Shown here piece after piece: positions 1 through 9,107 of a stretch of DNA of 64,000 nucleotides. Source of the DNA: Ardenticatenales bacterium (lineage in GTDB: Bacteria > Chloroflexota > Anaerolineae > Promineifilales > Promineifilaceae); contig JACKBL010000006.1 of NCBI GenBank assembly GCA_020634515.1, positions 186,001 through 250,000 of the forward strand, written 5' to 3'. The translations under genes were made by a program, and so were the position numbers. Position 1 is the stretch's first letter; every line of letters begins with the position of its first letter. The notes beneath the pieces were generated by a model that had not been told where the DNA came from, did no database searches, and saw nothing but the letters and a program-made list of their open reading frames with translations.

Positions 1-1
1 G

Positions 2-1516
2 ACCACATCCATCCAAATTCCCCCCTTTGATGCTTACAACCAGGAACTTGTGGCGAACGCCCATCCGCCGGATTGGCAAAACCCCACACCCACCGGACGC
101 TACAATCTGCTCGTCGTCGGCGGCGGCACGGCGGGGTTGGTCAGCGCCGTGGGCGCGGCAGGACTGGGCGCGAAAGTGGCCCTGGTGGAAAAGCATCTGC
201 TCGGCGGCGACTGCCTCAACGTGGGCTGCGTTCCCTCCAAGACGCTCATTCGTTCCGCCAAAGCCGTCGGGGACATCCGCCGCGCCGCCGCCGTGGGCGT
301 GTATGTGCCCGCGCCCGTCACCGTGGACTTTGCCGCCGTGATGACGCGCGTGCGCCGCGTCCGCGCCGAACTGAGTCATCACGACTCCGCCTTTCGCTTC
401 CGCAAGCTGGGCATAGACCTCTACCTGGGCGAAGGGGCGTTCACGGGACCGGATTCGTTCCAGGTGGACGGGCGCACCATTCGCTTCCAGAAAGCGGTGA
501 TTGCCACGGGCGCGCGCCCGGCGCACATTCCCATCCCCGGACTTGCGGAGGCCGGCTACCTGACGAACGAGCGTGTTTTTGAGCTGACCGCGCTGCCGCC
601 GCGCCTGGCCGTGATCGGCGCGGGTCCGATTGGCGTGGAAATGGCGCAAGCGTTCGCCCGCCTGGGCAGCCAGGTGACGATGATGGATATTTTGCCCGTT
701 TTTGGCGGCCTGCGTGACCCGGATGGCCTGGCGCTGATGGCGCGGACGTTTTCCGAGGACGGCATGACGATGTGGTTGGAGAGCGGCATCCAGCAGGTGA
801 CGGCGCGCGACGGGGAAAAGGTGCTGACGGTGACGCACCAGGGGGAGACAAAGACGCTGGTGGTGGATGAAATCCTGCTGGCCGCCGGACGCCGCCCGAA
901 CATTGAGGGGCTGAACCTGGAAGCGGCGGGGGTGGCGACGACGAAGAAGGGCATACAGGTCAACGATTTCTTGCAGACGACGAACAAGGAGATTTACGCG
1001 GCGGGGGATGTGGCGCTGGCGCAGCAGTTCACGCATACGGCGGACGCAGCGGCGCGCATTGTGTTGCAAAATGCGTTGTTCCTGGGTCGCAAAAAGGTGA
1101 GCGATTTAATTATTCCCTGGACGGTGTACACGGACCCGGAGATCGCCCATGTGGGTCTGTTTGACTATGAAGCGGAGGAGCGGGGGATGGCGGTGGATAC
1201 ATTTATGACGCCGATTGGAGAGACGGATCGCGGGCGCACGGATGGGGAGGAGGCGGGTTTTGTGAAGATTTACGTGAAAAAGGGGACGGATAGCATTCTG
1301 GGGGCGACGATTATTGCCCGTCATGCGGGTGAGATGATTAGTGAGGTGACGACGGCGATGAATGCCGGCATTGGCCTCAACAAAATGACGCAAATCATCC
1401 ACCCATACCCCACCCAGGCCGAAGCCATCCGCAAAACCGCCGACACCTGGAACCGCACCCGCCTGACCCCTCTCGTCGCCACCATCTTTGACAAATGGCT
1501 CTCCTGGCGACGATAG
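2..1516 (+). CDS. MerA-like FAD/NAD-disulfide oxidoreductase, 5' end outside the window
   Basis: Pyridine nucleotide-disulfide oxidoreductase of the mercuric reductase/dihydrolipoamide dehydrogenase family. Counting from the GTG at 50, an FAD-binding GGGTAG lies at residues 24-29, the redox motif GGDCLNVGCVPSK with Cys55 and Cys60 follows, NAD-binding GAGPIG is at 190-195, and the C-terminal HPYPTQAE carries the family's His451 and Glu458. The frame stays open upstream to the window edge and encodes sequence that looks native, so the gene very probably starts outside and the GTG at 50 is internal. There is no N-terminal heavy-metal (HMA) domain within the window and no C-terminal vicinal cysteine pair, so true mercuric reduction is uncertain. 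Related proteins are often annotated mercuric reductase without proof. Confidence 0.88.
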   Translation, partial: TTSIQIPPFDAYNQELVANAHPPDWQNPTPTGRYNLLVVGGGTAGLVSAVGAAGLGAKVALVEKHLLGGDCLNVGCVPSKTLIRSAKAVGDIRRAAAVGVYVPAPVTVDFAAVMTRVRRVRAELSHHDSAFRFRKLGIDLYLGEGAFTGPDSFQVDGRTIRFQKAVIATGARPAHIPIPGLAEAGYLTNERVFELTALPPRLAVIGAGPIGVEMAQAFARLGSQVTMMDILPVFGGLRDPDGLALMARTFSEDGMTMWLESGIQQVTARDGEKVLTVTHQGETKTLVVDEILLAAGRRPNIEGLNLEAAGVATTKKGIQVNDFLQTTNKEIYAAGDVALAQQFTHTADAAARIVLQNALFLGRKKVSDLIIPWTVYTDPEIAHVGLFDYEAEERGMAVDTFMTPIGETDRGRTDGEEAGFVKIYVKKGTDSILGATIIARHAGEMISEVTTAMNAGIGLNKMTQIIHPYPTQAEAIRKTADTWNRTRLTPLVATIFDKWLSWRR

Positions 1517-1555
1517 CAACGGGAAACTGAACTGGACTCCGGCGTTTTGGGTGTG

Positions 1556-1602
1556 GAGGCTTCAGCCGGCCCACATATGGGGGGTGACCCGGCTAAAGCC
1601 TC
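1556..1602. repeat. Inverted repeat between the oxidoreductase and the ynjB-like gene
   Basis: Arms at 1556-1569 and 1589-1602 pair at 13 of 14 positions around a 19-base loop. No T-tract follows on the + strand, so a terminator role is not shown. The repeat lies 40 bases after the upstream stop codon and 92 bases before the next start. Confidence 0.45.
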
Positions 1603-1693
1603 GACTCCGAGCACCCTATATGGAATTCGCCAAACTCCAGAACTGAAAACAATCAACTGCCAACGACCAACGGATTGCACACATGGAGGTTTC

Positions 1694-3067
1694 ATGAAAG
1701 GAAAATATAGTGCCCTTGTCTTGATCGCACTGCTAATCACCCTGCCGCTGGTTGCCTGCGGTGGGCAAAATAGCGGGTCGGCGGACCATGACGACAGCAT
1801 GGCGCAAAGTACCTCAAGCGAAACCATGAGCGAAGCCGACGACATGAGCGAGGCGGCGGACGCGGATGCAATGGAAGAAATGGCCCCACCGGACGCGCCG
1901 CCGCCGCCGGGATACGAAGGGAAAGCGTGGGCCGACATCCTCGCCGACGCCAGAGGACAAACCGTCAACTGGTATATGTGGGGAGGCAGCGACCTGATCA
2001 ACACCTGGGTGAACGATTTCGTCACCCCCGCCGTGCAGGAGCGGTACGGCGTCACCCTGAACATGGTCCCCGTCAGCGACGCTACCGAGTATATCAACAA
2101 AGTGTTGGGGGAGAAACAGGCGGGGAAAGACAGCGACGGCGCGGTGGACCTGGTGTGGATCAACGGCGAGAATTTTCGCACCATGCGCCAGGGCGATTTG
2201 TTGTACGGCAGCTGGTCCCAGTTCCTGCCCAACGCCGCCTTCGTCAACGGGGATGACGCCAGCGTCGCCAACGATTTTGGCTTCCCTGTTGATGGATATG
2301 AATCGCCTTATGGCAAGGCGCAGTTTGTGATGATTTACGACAGCGCCCGCGTACCGGAGCCGCCGCGCACCATTCCCGCGCTGGTGGAATGGATCAAGGC
2401 GAATCCGGGTCAGTTCACCTATCCCGCGCCGCCCGACTTCACGGGCAGCGCCTTCATGCGGCATGTCTGCTACGAGGCGGCGGGCGGTTATGAGGCACTG
2501 CTGGGCGAATTCGATCAGGCGACCTTTGACGCGCACGCGCCCGCCTGCTGGGATCTGCTCAGCGACCTGGCTCCCTATCTCTGGCGCGAAGGGCAGACCT
2601 ACCCGGAAAGCCACACGCGCCAGCAGGATTTGTTTGCCAATGGCGAAGTGAGCTTCGACATGGCGTATAATCCGGCGGAAGCATCCAGCCTGGTGGAGAA
2701 TGGGCGTTACCCGGAAAGCACGCGCACGTTTGTTTTTGATAGCGGCACCATTGCCAACACGCATTACGTGGCGATTCCTTACAACTCCGCGAGCAAGGCG
2801 GCGGCGATGGTGGTGGCGAATTTCCTGCTCTCGCCGGAAGCGCAGTTGAGCAAGGCGCAGCCGGCCAATTGGGGAGATTTACCGGTGCTTGATCCGTTGT
2901 TGATGCCGGCAGACGCCCGCACCCAATTCGACGCCATCCCCCGCGGCATCGCCACCCTCTCCACCGCCGAACTCGCCGCCCACCGCCTCCCCGAACTACA
3001 AGCCCCCTGGATTACGGCGTTTGAGCAGGGATGGGAAGCGAGCGTGTTGAGTAATAATCAACCATAG
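1694..3067 (+). CDS. ynjB: YnjB-like ABC transporter substrate-binding lipoprotein
   Basis: Extracytoplasmic solute-binding lipoprotein of 457 residues for an ABC importer. The ATG at 1694 follows an AGGAGG-like site (tggaggt) and starts a signal peptide ending in a lipobox, LPLVAC. A low-complexity Ser/Asp/Glu/Met and Pro linker (about residues 25-75) leads to the binding domain. The stretches ARGQTVNWYMWGG and VDLVWINGENF match the E. coli YnjB family closely. Two permeases and an ATPase encoded downstream complete the importer. The substrate of YnjBCD transporters is not firmly established, so none is given here. The frame extends upstream to 1547, but that part lacks a ribosome site and a signal sequence. 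Confidence 0.88.
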   Translation: MKGKYSALVLIALLITLPLVACGGQNSGSADHDDSMAQSTSSETMSEADDMSEAADADAMEEMAPPDAPPPPGYEGKAWADILADARGQTVNWYMWGGSDLINTWVNDFVTPAVQERYGVTLNMVPVSDATEYINKVLGEKQAGKDSDGAVDLVWINGENFRTMRQGDLLYGSWSQFLPNAAFVNGDDASVANDFGFPVDGYESPYGKAQFVMIYDSARVPEPPRTIPALVEWIKANPGQFTYPAPPDFTGSAFMRHVCYEAAGGYEALLGEFDQATFDAHAPACWDLLSDLAPYLWREGQTYPESHTRQQDLFANGEVSFDMAYNPAEASSLVENGRYPESTRTFVFDSGTIANTHYVAIPYNSASKAAAMVVANFLLSPEAQLSKAQPANWGDLPVLDPLLMPADARTQFDAIPRGIATLSTAELAAHRLPELQAPWITAFEQGWEASVLSNNQP

Positions 3068-3126
3068 ATTGGACCAATCTTCTCCGGTGAAAATGGTCAT
3101 TGAGAGCGTAAAATTGGTCCAACCTC
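3067..3126. repeat. Dispersed inverted repeat family 1, copy 1 (partial)
   Basis: The arms TTGGACCAAT (3069-3078) and ATTGGTCCAA (3113-3122) bracket a short core that reappears at 4511-4605, 26862-26898 and 30226-30301. This copy lacks the outer arm seen in the longest copies. It starts at the ynjB stop codon and ends a few bases before the permease start, so it fills the intergenic gap. Confidence 0.8.
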
Positions 3127-3131
3127 CACTT

Positions 3132-3971
3132 ATGCGTTGGCGCATCCTCCTTATGCTGGCCCCGGCGTTGGCCGTCGTCATCCTCCTGTTTGGCGGCGGC
3201 CTCACGCTGGCCTTGCTGCAAAGTGTCGGGTATTTGCCCGTGGTGGGTGAGAGCCACTTCACGCTGGACGCCTATCGCCACATCTTCCGCCAGCCCGCCT
3301 TCTACCGCTCCCTGCTCCTCAGTGCCTGGATTGCCGCCGCCAGCACAGCGTTGTCCACGCTGCTGGCTATCCTCAGCGCGTTGGCCTTGCGCCGCCCCTT
3401 TCGCGGGCAAAAGTGGGTCACGTTCATCTTCCAGCTTAACCTGCCCATTCCCCACGTGGTGGGCGCGGTGGGGGTGCTGTTCCTCTTTGGGCAGAGCGGG
3501 TTTCTGGCGCGGTTGACCTACCTGGCGGGTCTCATTAACGCCCCGGCGCAATTCCCTGCCCTGATTTACGACCGTTACGCGCTGGGCATCATCCTGGAAT
3601 ATGTGTGGAAAACGACCTGCTTTACCGGCATCATTCTGCTCGCTTTGCTACAATCCATCGGCGACGATTATGAGGCGGTGGCGCGCACTTTGGGCGCGTC
3701 CCGTTGGCAGCGACTGCGGCACGTGCTGCTGCCGTTGATGCAGCCGGGCATTTTGTCCGCCTCCATTCTCGTGTTTGCTTACACTTTTGGCGCGTTTGAA
3801 GTGCCGCTGCTGCTGGGGCAACGATTCCCTTCGGCGCTGCCGGTGCTGGCGTATCGCCAGTATACGGACGTGGATTTGCAGGCACGGGCGGAGGCGATGG
3901 CCATGAGTGTGGTGATTGCCGGCATCATCACACTCCTGATTTTCGCCTACATGCGCCTGAACCGGAATTAG
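3132..3971 (+). CDS. ABC transporter permease, YnjC-like (first half)
   Basis: Integral membrane subunit of about 279 residues with roughly six hydrophobic helices and a binding-protein-dependent transport signature near the C-terminal third (EAVARTLGASRWQRL followed by VLLP), the cytoplasmic loop that docks on the ATPase. In E. coli YnjC both permease units are fused; here this is one separate unit and its partner is at 6348-7145. The start is taken at ATG 3132 because an earlier TTG at 3069 would translate through the dispersed repeat. The gene lies 64 bases downstream of the binding-protein gene. Confidence 0.85.
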   Translation: MRWRILLMLAPALAVVILLFGGGLTLALLQSVGYLPVVGESHFTLDAYRHIFRQPAFYRSLLLSAWIAAASTALSTLLAILSALALRRPFRGQKWVTFIFQLNLPIPHVVGAVGVLFLFGQSGFLARLTYLAGLINAPAQFPALIYDRYALGIILEYVWKTTCFTGIILLALLQSIGDDYEAVARTLGASRWQRLRHVLLPLMQPGILSASILVFAYTFGAFEVPLLLGQRFPSALPVLAYRQYTDVDLQARAEAMAMSVVIAGIITLLIFAYMRLNRN

Positions 3972-4078
3972 TCCGGCACGCCTCCGCAAAAAATACGCTA
4001 AATTGGCGAAGGCTAAAACTGTAACAAGCGATGGGCCAAATAGGTGTTGCAGATATAACCAGATTCGAGAATACACAA

Positions 4079-4363
4079 ATGGACGAGCCGATTTTTGAAT
4101 CAAGCGGCAATGTGTTTGAAGATTTGGACCTGGAGCCAGCGGAAGCGGCGATCTTGCATATGCGGGCCAAATTGATGAATGATTTAGGGCTGTATATTCA
4201 GTCCAGTGACATGACGCAAACAGAAGCTGCCAAAAAGCTGGGAATTGCCCAATCTCGCGTATCAGATTTGGTGCGCGGAAAGTGGGAAAAGTTCAGCCTG
4301 GAAATGCTGATCACACTTGAAGCTCGTGCCGGTCGGCAAGTAACGCTCGAATTAGCGGTTTAG
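4079..4363 (+). CDS. Orphan HTH/antitoxin-like DNA-binding protein (HTH_37 type)
   Basis: Small protein of about 94 residues. Its second half contains an XRE-type helix-turn-helix, recognisable from MTQTEAAKKLGIAQSRVSDLVRGK followed by a helix and a short Val-rich end. The layout, an N-terminal segment with SGNVFEDL and then the HTH, matches HigA/HTH_37 antitoxins that usually follow a RelE/HigB-like toxin gene. No toxin could be recognised in the 107 bases upstream, so this is either an orphan antitoxin or a stand-alone regulator. An in-frame ATG at 4031 would add 16 residues; 4079 fits the family better. The gene interrupts the ynjBCD-like operon. Confidence 0.72.
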   Translation: MDEPIFESSGNVFEDLDLEPAEAAILHMRAKLMNDLGLYIQSSDMTQTEAAKKLGIAQSRVSDLVRGKWEKFSLEMLITLEARAGRQVTLELAV

Positions 4364-4510
4364 AAGACGCAAGGTCTACGAGAAGTCAGCCAGGAAGCCG
4401 CACAATATGGCATGAGCCAGGTGCGGGGAGTCGTTGGTTAGTCAAGCGGCGCGGCTGGCGCAAAGCGTGCTTTAATTGTGGCGTGCTGGTTATGCGGTGG
4501 CGCGTGACGA

Positions 4511-4605
4511 GTAACTGCTAACGCTCTCTGGAGATTGGACCAATTTCACGCGCTCAGTGACTCTTTTCGCCAGAGAAAATTGGTCCAATCTGGCTTAGCA
4601 GTTAC
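4511..4605. repeat. Dispersed inverted repeat family 1, copy 2 (full length)
   Basis: Nested palindrome of 95 bases. Outer arms GTAACTGCTAA (4511-4521) and TTAGCAGTTAC (4595-4605) are perfect. Inner arms AGATTGGACCAATTT and AAATTGGTCCAATCT are perfect over 15 bases. Read on the reverse strand it aligns with the copy at 30226-30301. The size and nested arms resemble a miniature inverted-repeat element. It ends 19 bases before the halogenase-like gene. Confidence 0.85.
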
Positions 4606-4624
4606 CGTGACGAGATGGGATGAG

Positions 4625-6319
4625 ATGATGAGAACGAACGATTATGATGTGGCGATTATTGGGGCGGGAATTGCCGGCACAACCCTGGCAACAATCCTGG
4701 CGCGACAAGGCATGAACGTCATCGTCCTGGAGGCCAAAAGCCATCCCCGCTTCGCCATTGGCGAATCCCTCATCCTGGAAACGTCGGAGACCATGCGCGC
4801 CCTGGCTGAACTGTACGATGTGCCGGAGATCGCTTACTTCAGTTCCGAAAACCTGATGCCGCACATCGGCACCGCGCACGGCATCAAACGGCACTTTGGC
4901 TTTCTGCACCACACCGCCGGCCAACCGCACGACCCGCGTCACACATTGCAGGCGGTCATCCCCAAAGAGCCACACGGCCACGAACTCCACCTTTACCGCC
5001 AGGATAGCGATTATTACCTGATGGTGACGGCCATTTCCTACGGCGTGGAAGTGCACCAGGACACCCCCGTGCGGAGTGTGGCTATCAACGACGCAGGGGT
5101 GACGCTCATCAGCGAACAGGGGGAATCCTTCAGCGCCGGCTACGTGGTGGACGCCAGCGGTTATCGCTCCGTGCTGGCGCGGCAGTTTGATCTGCGGGAT
5201 TTTGACCTGCGCACGCACTCTCGTGGACTGTTTACGCATATGGTGGATGTGCCGGCATTTGCCGAAACAAACAGCACGGGAGGCAACTACGGACTCCCCT
5301 TCCCCATGTCCGAAGGCACGCTGCATCACCTGTTTGACGGCGGCTGGATGTGGGTCATTCCCTTTGATAACCACTCGCGCAGCACCAATCCCCTGTGCAG
5401 CGTGGGGCTGCTGTTGGACCCACGGCGGCATCCTCTGCCGACCGACCTCTCCCCGGAAGAGGAGTTTTACACCTTTATCAGTCAATATCCGGGCATGGCG
5501 GCGCAATTTGCCGGCACGCGCGCGGTACGAGCCTGGACGCGCACCGGGCGCTTGCAGTACAGTTCACGCCAGGTCGTCGGGGACCGCTGGGCGCTGTTGG
5601 GGCACGCGGTCGGCTTCATTGACCCGCTTTACTCCAAAGGGCTGTACGTCTCGCTGATGGCCGTTTCCCTGCTGGCCCATTTGTTGCTGCAAGCGCGGAC
5701 GACGGGCGACTACTCCGCGTCCGCCTTCGCGCCATTGGAGCAAGTGACCCGCCGCTTCGTGCGCAACAACGACCGCCTCACCGCCAACAGCTACAAGTCA
5801 TTCGCCAACTACAAATTGTGGCAGGTCTATTCCGTCCTCTGGCTGCTGGGGGCGTACACGGAGTTGGTGAAGCTGAACGCCATGCGCGCCCAGGCGAGCG
5901 GAGATCGCGCCGTGTACTACCGTCACCTGACGGGGTTGGGGCTGGTGGGCGGTGGCTTCGCGGCGTTTGATGTGGCCGCGGACCGGATAGACCGCATCAT
6001 CGAGGCGGTCGATCCCTACGACGAGGCGGCGGTAGATGACGCGGTGGCGGCGATCAATCAGGTTTTTGCCGGCATTCCCTGGATGGCCGATCCATTCCGC
6101 GACTTGCTGGCGGGCAAGACCTTTTTGCCCAAAAACAAAATCCGCCTCAGTTTGCTAAAAAAGGATGAGGGATTCCTGGGGCACGGCGACTACCGCGCCC
6201 ACTTCTTTGGCGACATGACCCTACGCGACCTGCTCACCTACGGCGTCAAGGAAAAGCTAAAATACGCCGCCCCCTACCAGGCTTACCTCCACCGCCGCCA
6301 ATTCCGCCACTACCCCTAG
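4625..6319 (+). CDS. Flavin-dependent halogenase-like FAD monooxygenase
   Basis: FAD-dependent protein of 564 residues in the tryptophan-halogenase/geranylgeranyl-reductase superfamily. It opens with a Rossmann GAGIAG at residues 13-18, has the IGES segment at 45-48, and carries WMWVIP at 241-246, which fits the WxWxIP motif typical of flavin-dependent halogenases. A D-G-x-x-x-P-like region (SKGLYVS) follows near residue 340. The C-terminal 200 residues are helical and not assigned. The start is the ATG ATG pair at 4625/4628. Substrate and halide use cannot be inferred, and a plain monooxygenase or reductase role remains possible. The gene is inserted between the two permeases of a YnjBCD-like importer, just after a dispersed inverted repeat, and probably shares the transcript. 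Confidence 0.75.
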   Translation: MMRTNDYDVAIIGAGIAGTTLATILARQGMNVIVLEAKSHPRFAIGESLILETSETMRALAELYDVPEIAYFSSENLMPHIGTAHGIKRHFGFLHHTAGQPHDPRHTLQAVIPKEPHGHELHLYRQDSDYYLMVTAISYGVEVHQDTPVRSVAINDAGVTLISEQGESFSAGYVVDASGYRSVLARQFDLRDFDLRTHSRGLFTHMVDVPAFAETNSTGGNYGLPFPMSEGTLHHLFDGGWMWVIPFDNHSRSTNPLCSVGLLLDPRRHPLPTDLSPEEEFYTFISQYPGMAAQFAGTRAVRAWTRTGRLQYSSRQVVGDRWALLGHAVGFIDPLYSKGLYVSLMAVSLLAHLLLQARTTGDYSASAFAPLEQVTRRFVRNNDRLTANSYKSFANYKLWQVYSVLWLLGAYTELVKLNAMRAQASGDRAVYYRHLTGLGLVGGGFAAFDVAADRIDRIIEAVDPYDEAAVDDAVAAINQVFAGIPWMADPFRDLLAGKTFLPKNKIRLSLLKKDEGFLGHGDYRAHFFGDMTLRDLLTYGVKEKLKYAAPYQAYLHRRQFRHYP

Positions 6320-6347
6320 CCAACCGGCAACTTTCAACTCCTCCCGC

Positions 6348-7145
6348 ATGCGTTTTCGTCTCCTTTCCGCCCTGATTGTCTTGTCCGTGCTGGCCCCGTT
6401 GGGGCCGTTGCTGCTGTGGTCGTTTGCGCATCGCTGGTTTTTCCCGGATGTGCTGCCGGCATCCTGGAGTTGGCGCGCCTGGGCATATGTGTTCTCGCCG
6501 GCATCGCAGGTGGGGCGGGCGCTGGGGTATAGTGTGCTGGTGGCCTTGTTGGTGACGCTGCTCTCGGTGGTGGTGGGAATGCCGGCAGGACGCGCCCTCG
6601 CCCTCCACCATTTTCGCGGCAAAACCCTCGTCACCTTCCTCATCCTCGCCCCCACCATCATGCCCGTCATCGCCGTGGCCATGGGCATCCACGTCGCCTT
6701 TATCCGCTACGGCCTGGCGGACACCCTGGCCGGCGTTGTTCTCGTCCACCTCGTGCCCGTTCTGCCCTACATGGTTTTGATATTGCGCAGCGTCTTTGCC
6801 AACTATGATCCTGACTACGAAGCCCAGGCGCGGTCACTGGGCGCGCGCCCGCGGCAGGTTTTCTGGCACGTCACCCTGCCCGCCATCCTGCCCGGCGTGG
6901 CCGTGGGCAGCCTCTTTGCCTTCATCATCTCCTGGAGCCAATACCTGCTCACCCTGATCATTGGCGGCGGCCAGGTGCTTACCCTGCCCGTGCTGCTGTT
7001 TTCCTTCGCCAACAGCGGCGACAATGCCATCACCGCCGCCCTTAGCCTCGTCTTCATCGCCCCCGCGCTACTGTTCCTGGCCTTGATGTCCCGCCTGCTC
7101 GGCGACGGCAACACGGCGGCCATCGGTGGCTTTGGCAGAATATAG
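6348..7145 (+). CDS. ABC transporter permease, YnjC-like (second half)
   Basis: Membrane protein of 265 residues with about six transmembrane helices and the EAA-type loop YEAQARSLGARPRQVFWHV followed by TLPAILPG. It pairs with the permease at 3132-3971 and the ATPase that begins 43 bases downstream. The start is ATG 6348, 28 bases after the halogenase-like gene. Because the two permease genes are separated by about 2.4 kb, this importer cannot be read as a simple contiguous ynjBCD operon. Confidence 0.87.
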   Translation: MRFRLLSALIVLSVLAPLGPLLLWSFAHRWFFPDVLPASWSWRAWAYVFSPASQVGRALGYSVLVALLVTLLSVVVGMPAGRALALHHFRGKTLVTFLILAPTIMPVIAVAMGIHVAFIRYGLADTLAGVVLVHLVPVLPYMVLILRSVFANYDPDYEAQARSLGARPRQVFWHVTLPAILPGVAVGSLFAFIISWSQYLLTLIIGGGQVLTLPVLLFSFANSGDNAITAALSLVFIAPALLFLALMSRLLGDGNTAAIGGFGRI

Positions 7146-7188
7146 AAACGGGAGCCGTTTGGCAGCCTGCGCCAGTTCGCAATACACG

Positions 7189-8250
7189 ATGACGGAAGTT
7201 CAACTTCACCAGATCAGCAAACGGTACGATAGCCAGCACCCCGTGATCACGGACCTTTGCCTCACGGCTGCCTGCCATCAAATTACGGCCTTGTTGGGGC
7301 CATCCGGCTGTGGCAAAACGACGATCCTGAAGATGATTGCCGGCTTGCTGCGCCCGGATGCGGGCGACATCACCTTTGATGGGCGCTCGGTGCTGGACGT
7401 GCCCGCCGAGCGGCGCGGCGCGGTGATGGTGTTTCAGCACCATCTGCTCTTTCCGCACCTTTCGGCGGCGGACAACGTCGCTTTTGGCCTGAAGATGCGC
7501 CGCCTGGACCGTGCGCGGATGGCGCGGCGTGTGGCGGAAATGCTGGCGATGGTGAAACTGGCCGATCTGGGGCATCGCCGCCCGCACCAGTTGTCGGCGG
7601 GGCAGCGGCAGCGGGTGGCGCTGGCGCGGGCGTTGGTGGTGGAGCCGTCGGTGCTGCTGTTGGATGAGCCGCTGTCGAATCTGGACGCGCATTTGCGGGA
7701 CGAGATGCGCGAGTTGATCCTGGGGTTGCAGCGGCAGTTGGGCATCACAACGATTGTGGTGACGCATGATCAGGAGGAGGCGGTGATTTTGGGGGACCAG
7801 ATTGCGCTCCTGTTCGCGGGGAAGTTGCACCAGATGGGACCGCCGCCCGATTTTTATGATCGTCCGGTGTCGCGGCGCGTGGCCCGCTTCTTTGGCGGCG
7901 TTAATTTTATTCCGGGTGCGTGGCAAAATGGCGTGGTGGAGACGGCGTGGGGGCGCTTCTACGCCTGTCTGTCCGACTTGCCGGATGGTCCCGTGCTGCT
8001 CACGATTCGCCCGGAGCGGGTGCGGTTGGGCGATGGGGCAGGGGAGAATCGGCTTGTGGGGCGCGTGGTGGGGCGGGTTTATGCCGGCACGCACACCCGC
8101 CTCAAAGTTGCCATTCCCACCGACGCGGACCCCCTGGTGTTGGAAGTCACCAGCAGCGCCCTCAACCCCCACGACCACCCCACAGGCAGCGAGATCACGC
8201 TCCACCTGCCCCCGGAACACGTCTGGCTTTTGCCGCCGGACGCGCCATAG
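7189..8250 (+). CDS. ABC transporter ATPase, YnjD/PotA-like
   Basis: ATP-hydrolysing subunit of 353 residues for the YnjB-like importer. Walker A GPSGCGKTT is at residues 37-45, the Q-loop region reads VFQHHLLFPHLS, the signature is LSAGQRQR, Walker B is LLLDEP and the H-loop is VTHD. After the nucleotide-binding domain (about 1-240) comes a C-terminal TOBE-like domain of about 110 residues, as in PotA/MalK-type ATPases, so it is longer than E. coli YnjD. The start is ATG 7189. The stop at 8250 is one base from the convergent stop of the phosphatidyltransferase gene. Confidence 0.9.
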   Translation: MTEVQLHQISKRYDSQHPVITDLCLTAACHQITALLGPSGCGKTTILKMIAGLLRPDAGDITFDGRSVLDVPAERRGAVMVFQHHLLFPHLSAADNVAFGLKMRRLDRARMARRVAEMLAMVKLADLGHRRPHQLSAGQRQRVALARALVVEPSVLLLDEPLSNLDAHLRDEMRELILGLQRQLGITTIVVTHDQEEAVILGDQIALLFAGKLHQMGPPPDFYDRPVSRRVARFFGGVNFIPGAWQNGVVETAWGRFYACLSDLPDGPVLLTIRPERVRLGDGAGENRLVGRVVGRVYAGTHTRLKVAIPTDADPLVLEVTSSALNPHDHPTGSEITLHLPPEHVWLLPPDAP

Positions 8251-8251
8251 G

Positions 8252-8851
8252 TTACAACTTCCGCGCTGCCCATACCAATCGCTGCCCAATCGTGAACAGC
8301 ACGAGGACCGTCATCAGGTTGAAGAGCCAGAAGAGCCAACCGGGAAAGAGGATAAAGAGCGTGTAGAAGATGATGGTTTCCGTTCCGCCGATAATGCCGG
8401 CAGGCATCGTCACCGTCGTCATCTTTCCCGCATCTCCACGCGCCTGCTTCTCCAGAATCGCCGCCAGGTACATCCAGGATGCCGCATTGACATAATACAC
8501 CGCCAGCAGCGCCACAAGACTAAGCAGGTGCGGCGGCGTCAGTCGCCCCAGCACCAGGCCAATGGGGATCATGGCGTACACGGCAAAGTCAATCAGAATA
8601 TCCAGGTAGCCGCCAAAGTCTGTCTGCGTCCCGTTCAGCCGCGCCACCGTGCCGTCCAGCCCGTCGAAGACGCGATTGAGGAACCAGAACGCAAGTGCCC
8701 ACGCATACGCCTGGCGCGCCAACGCCGCCGCCGCCGCCACGCCCCATAGCAGCCCAATCAAAGATAGTAGCCACGTCGGCAGCCGCCGAAATGGCGCTGC
8801 CAGTGGCACAAAAACACGCTCTTTTACACGCCGCATCTGGTTATCAAACAT
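8252..8851 (-). CDS. CDP-alcohol phosphatidyltransferase family protein (YnjF-like)
   Basis: Integral membrane enzyme of 199 residues that would transfer a phosphoalcohol from a CDP-activated lipid or headgroup. The full family motif D-x2-D-G-x2-A-R-x8-G-x3-D-x3-D is present, beginning DGLDGTVAR and ending with GGYLDILID. Several hydrophobic helices follow. The ATG at 8851 is chosen over an upstream GTG-rich extension because it starts a conventional N-terminus. In E. coli the ynj cluster also ends with a gene of this family (ynjF); here the gene is convergent with the transporter, so the association is kept but the orientation is not. The precise product is unknown. Confidence 0.85.
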   Translation of the reverse strand: MFDNQMRRVKERVFVPLAAPFRRLPTWLLSLIGLLWGVAAAAALARQAYAWALAFWFLNRVFDGLDGTVARLNGTQTDFGGYLDILIDFAVYAMIPIGLVLGRLTPPHLLSLVALLAVYYVNAASWMYLAAILEKQARGDAGKMTTVTMPAGIIGGTETIIFYTLFILFPGWLFWLFNLMTVLVLFTIGQRLVWAARKL

Positions 8852-9107
8852 ATTTTCTCGTCTCGTTCCGCGGTGTACGACACCTTTTCCCATTTCGCGG
8901 CGCGGCCTTGCTCACCGGGTTCTCATTATCTTGCCCACTTTTTGGCGAAAATGCCGGCAGCATGTATCATGCATACTTAGTGGTAATCTGCTTTGGTCGG
9001 CCTCTTGGCCTTTCTCGAGCCTTATCGCATTTCTATTTGAACCCGTTCCGCGTCTGGGCAGCCCTGGGCAACGCCACAAGCAGAACCAACATCAGTGAGA
9101 GTATAAC

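Noticed and set aside
1694..1750. A TPP riboswitch ahead of the ynj-like importer
   Set aside because: The gap 1517-1693 shows no thi-box core; only an inverted repeat is present.
3069..3131. TTG start upstream of the first permease
   Set aside because: It would translate a dispersed inverted repeat; the ATG at 3132 begins the conserved hydrophobic part.
7054..8289. Long open frame on the minus strand opposite the ATPase gene
   Set aside because: It mirrors the real ATPase gene with clear Walker motifs and has Arg/His-rich, unfamiliar sequence.
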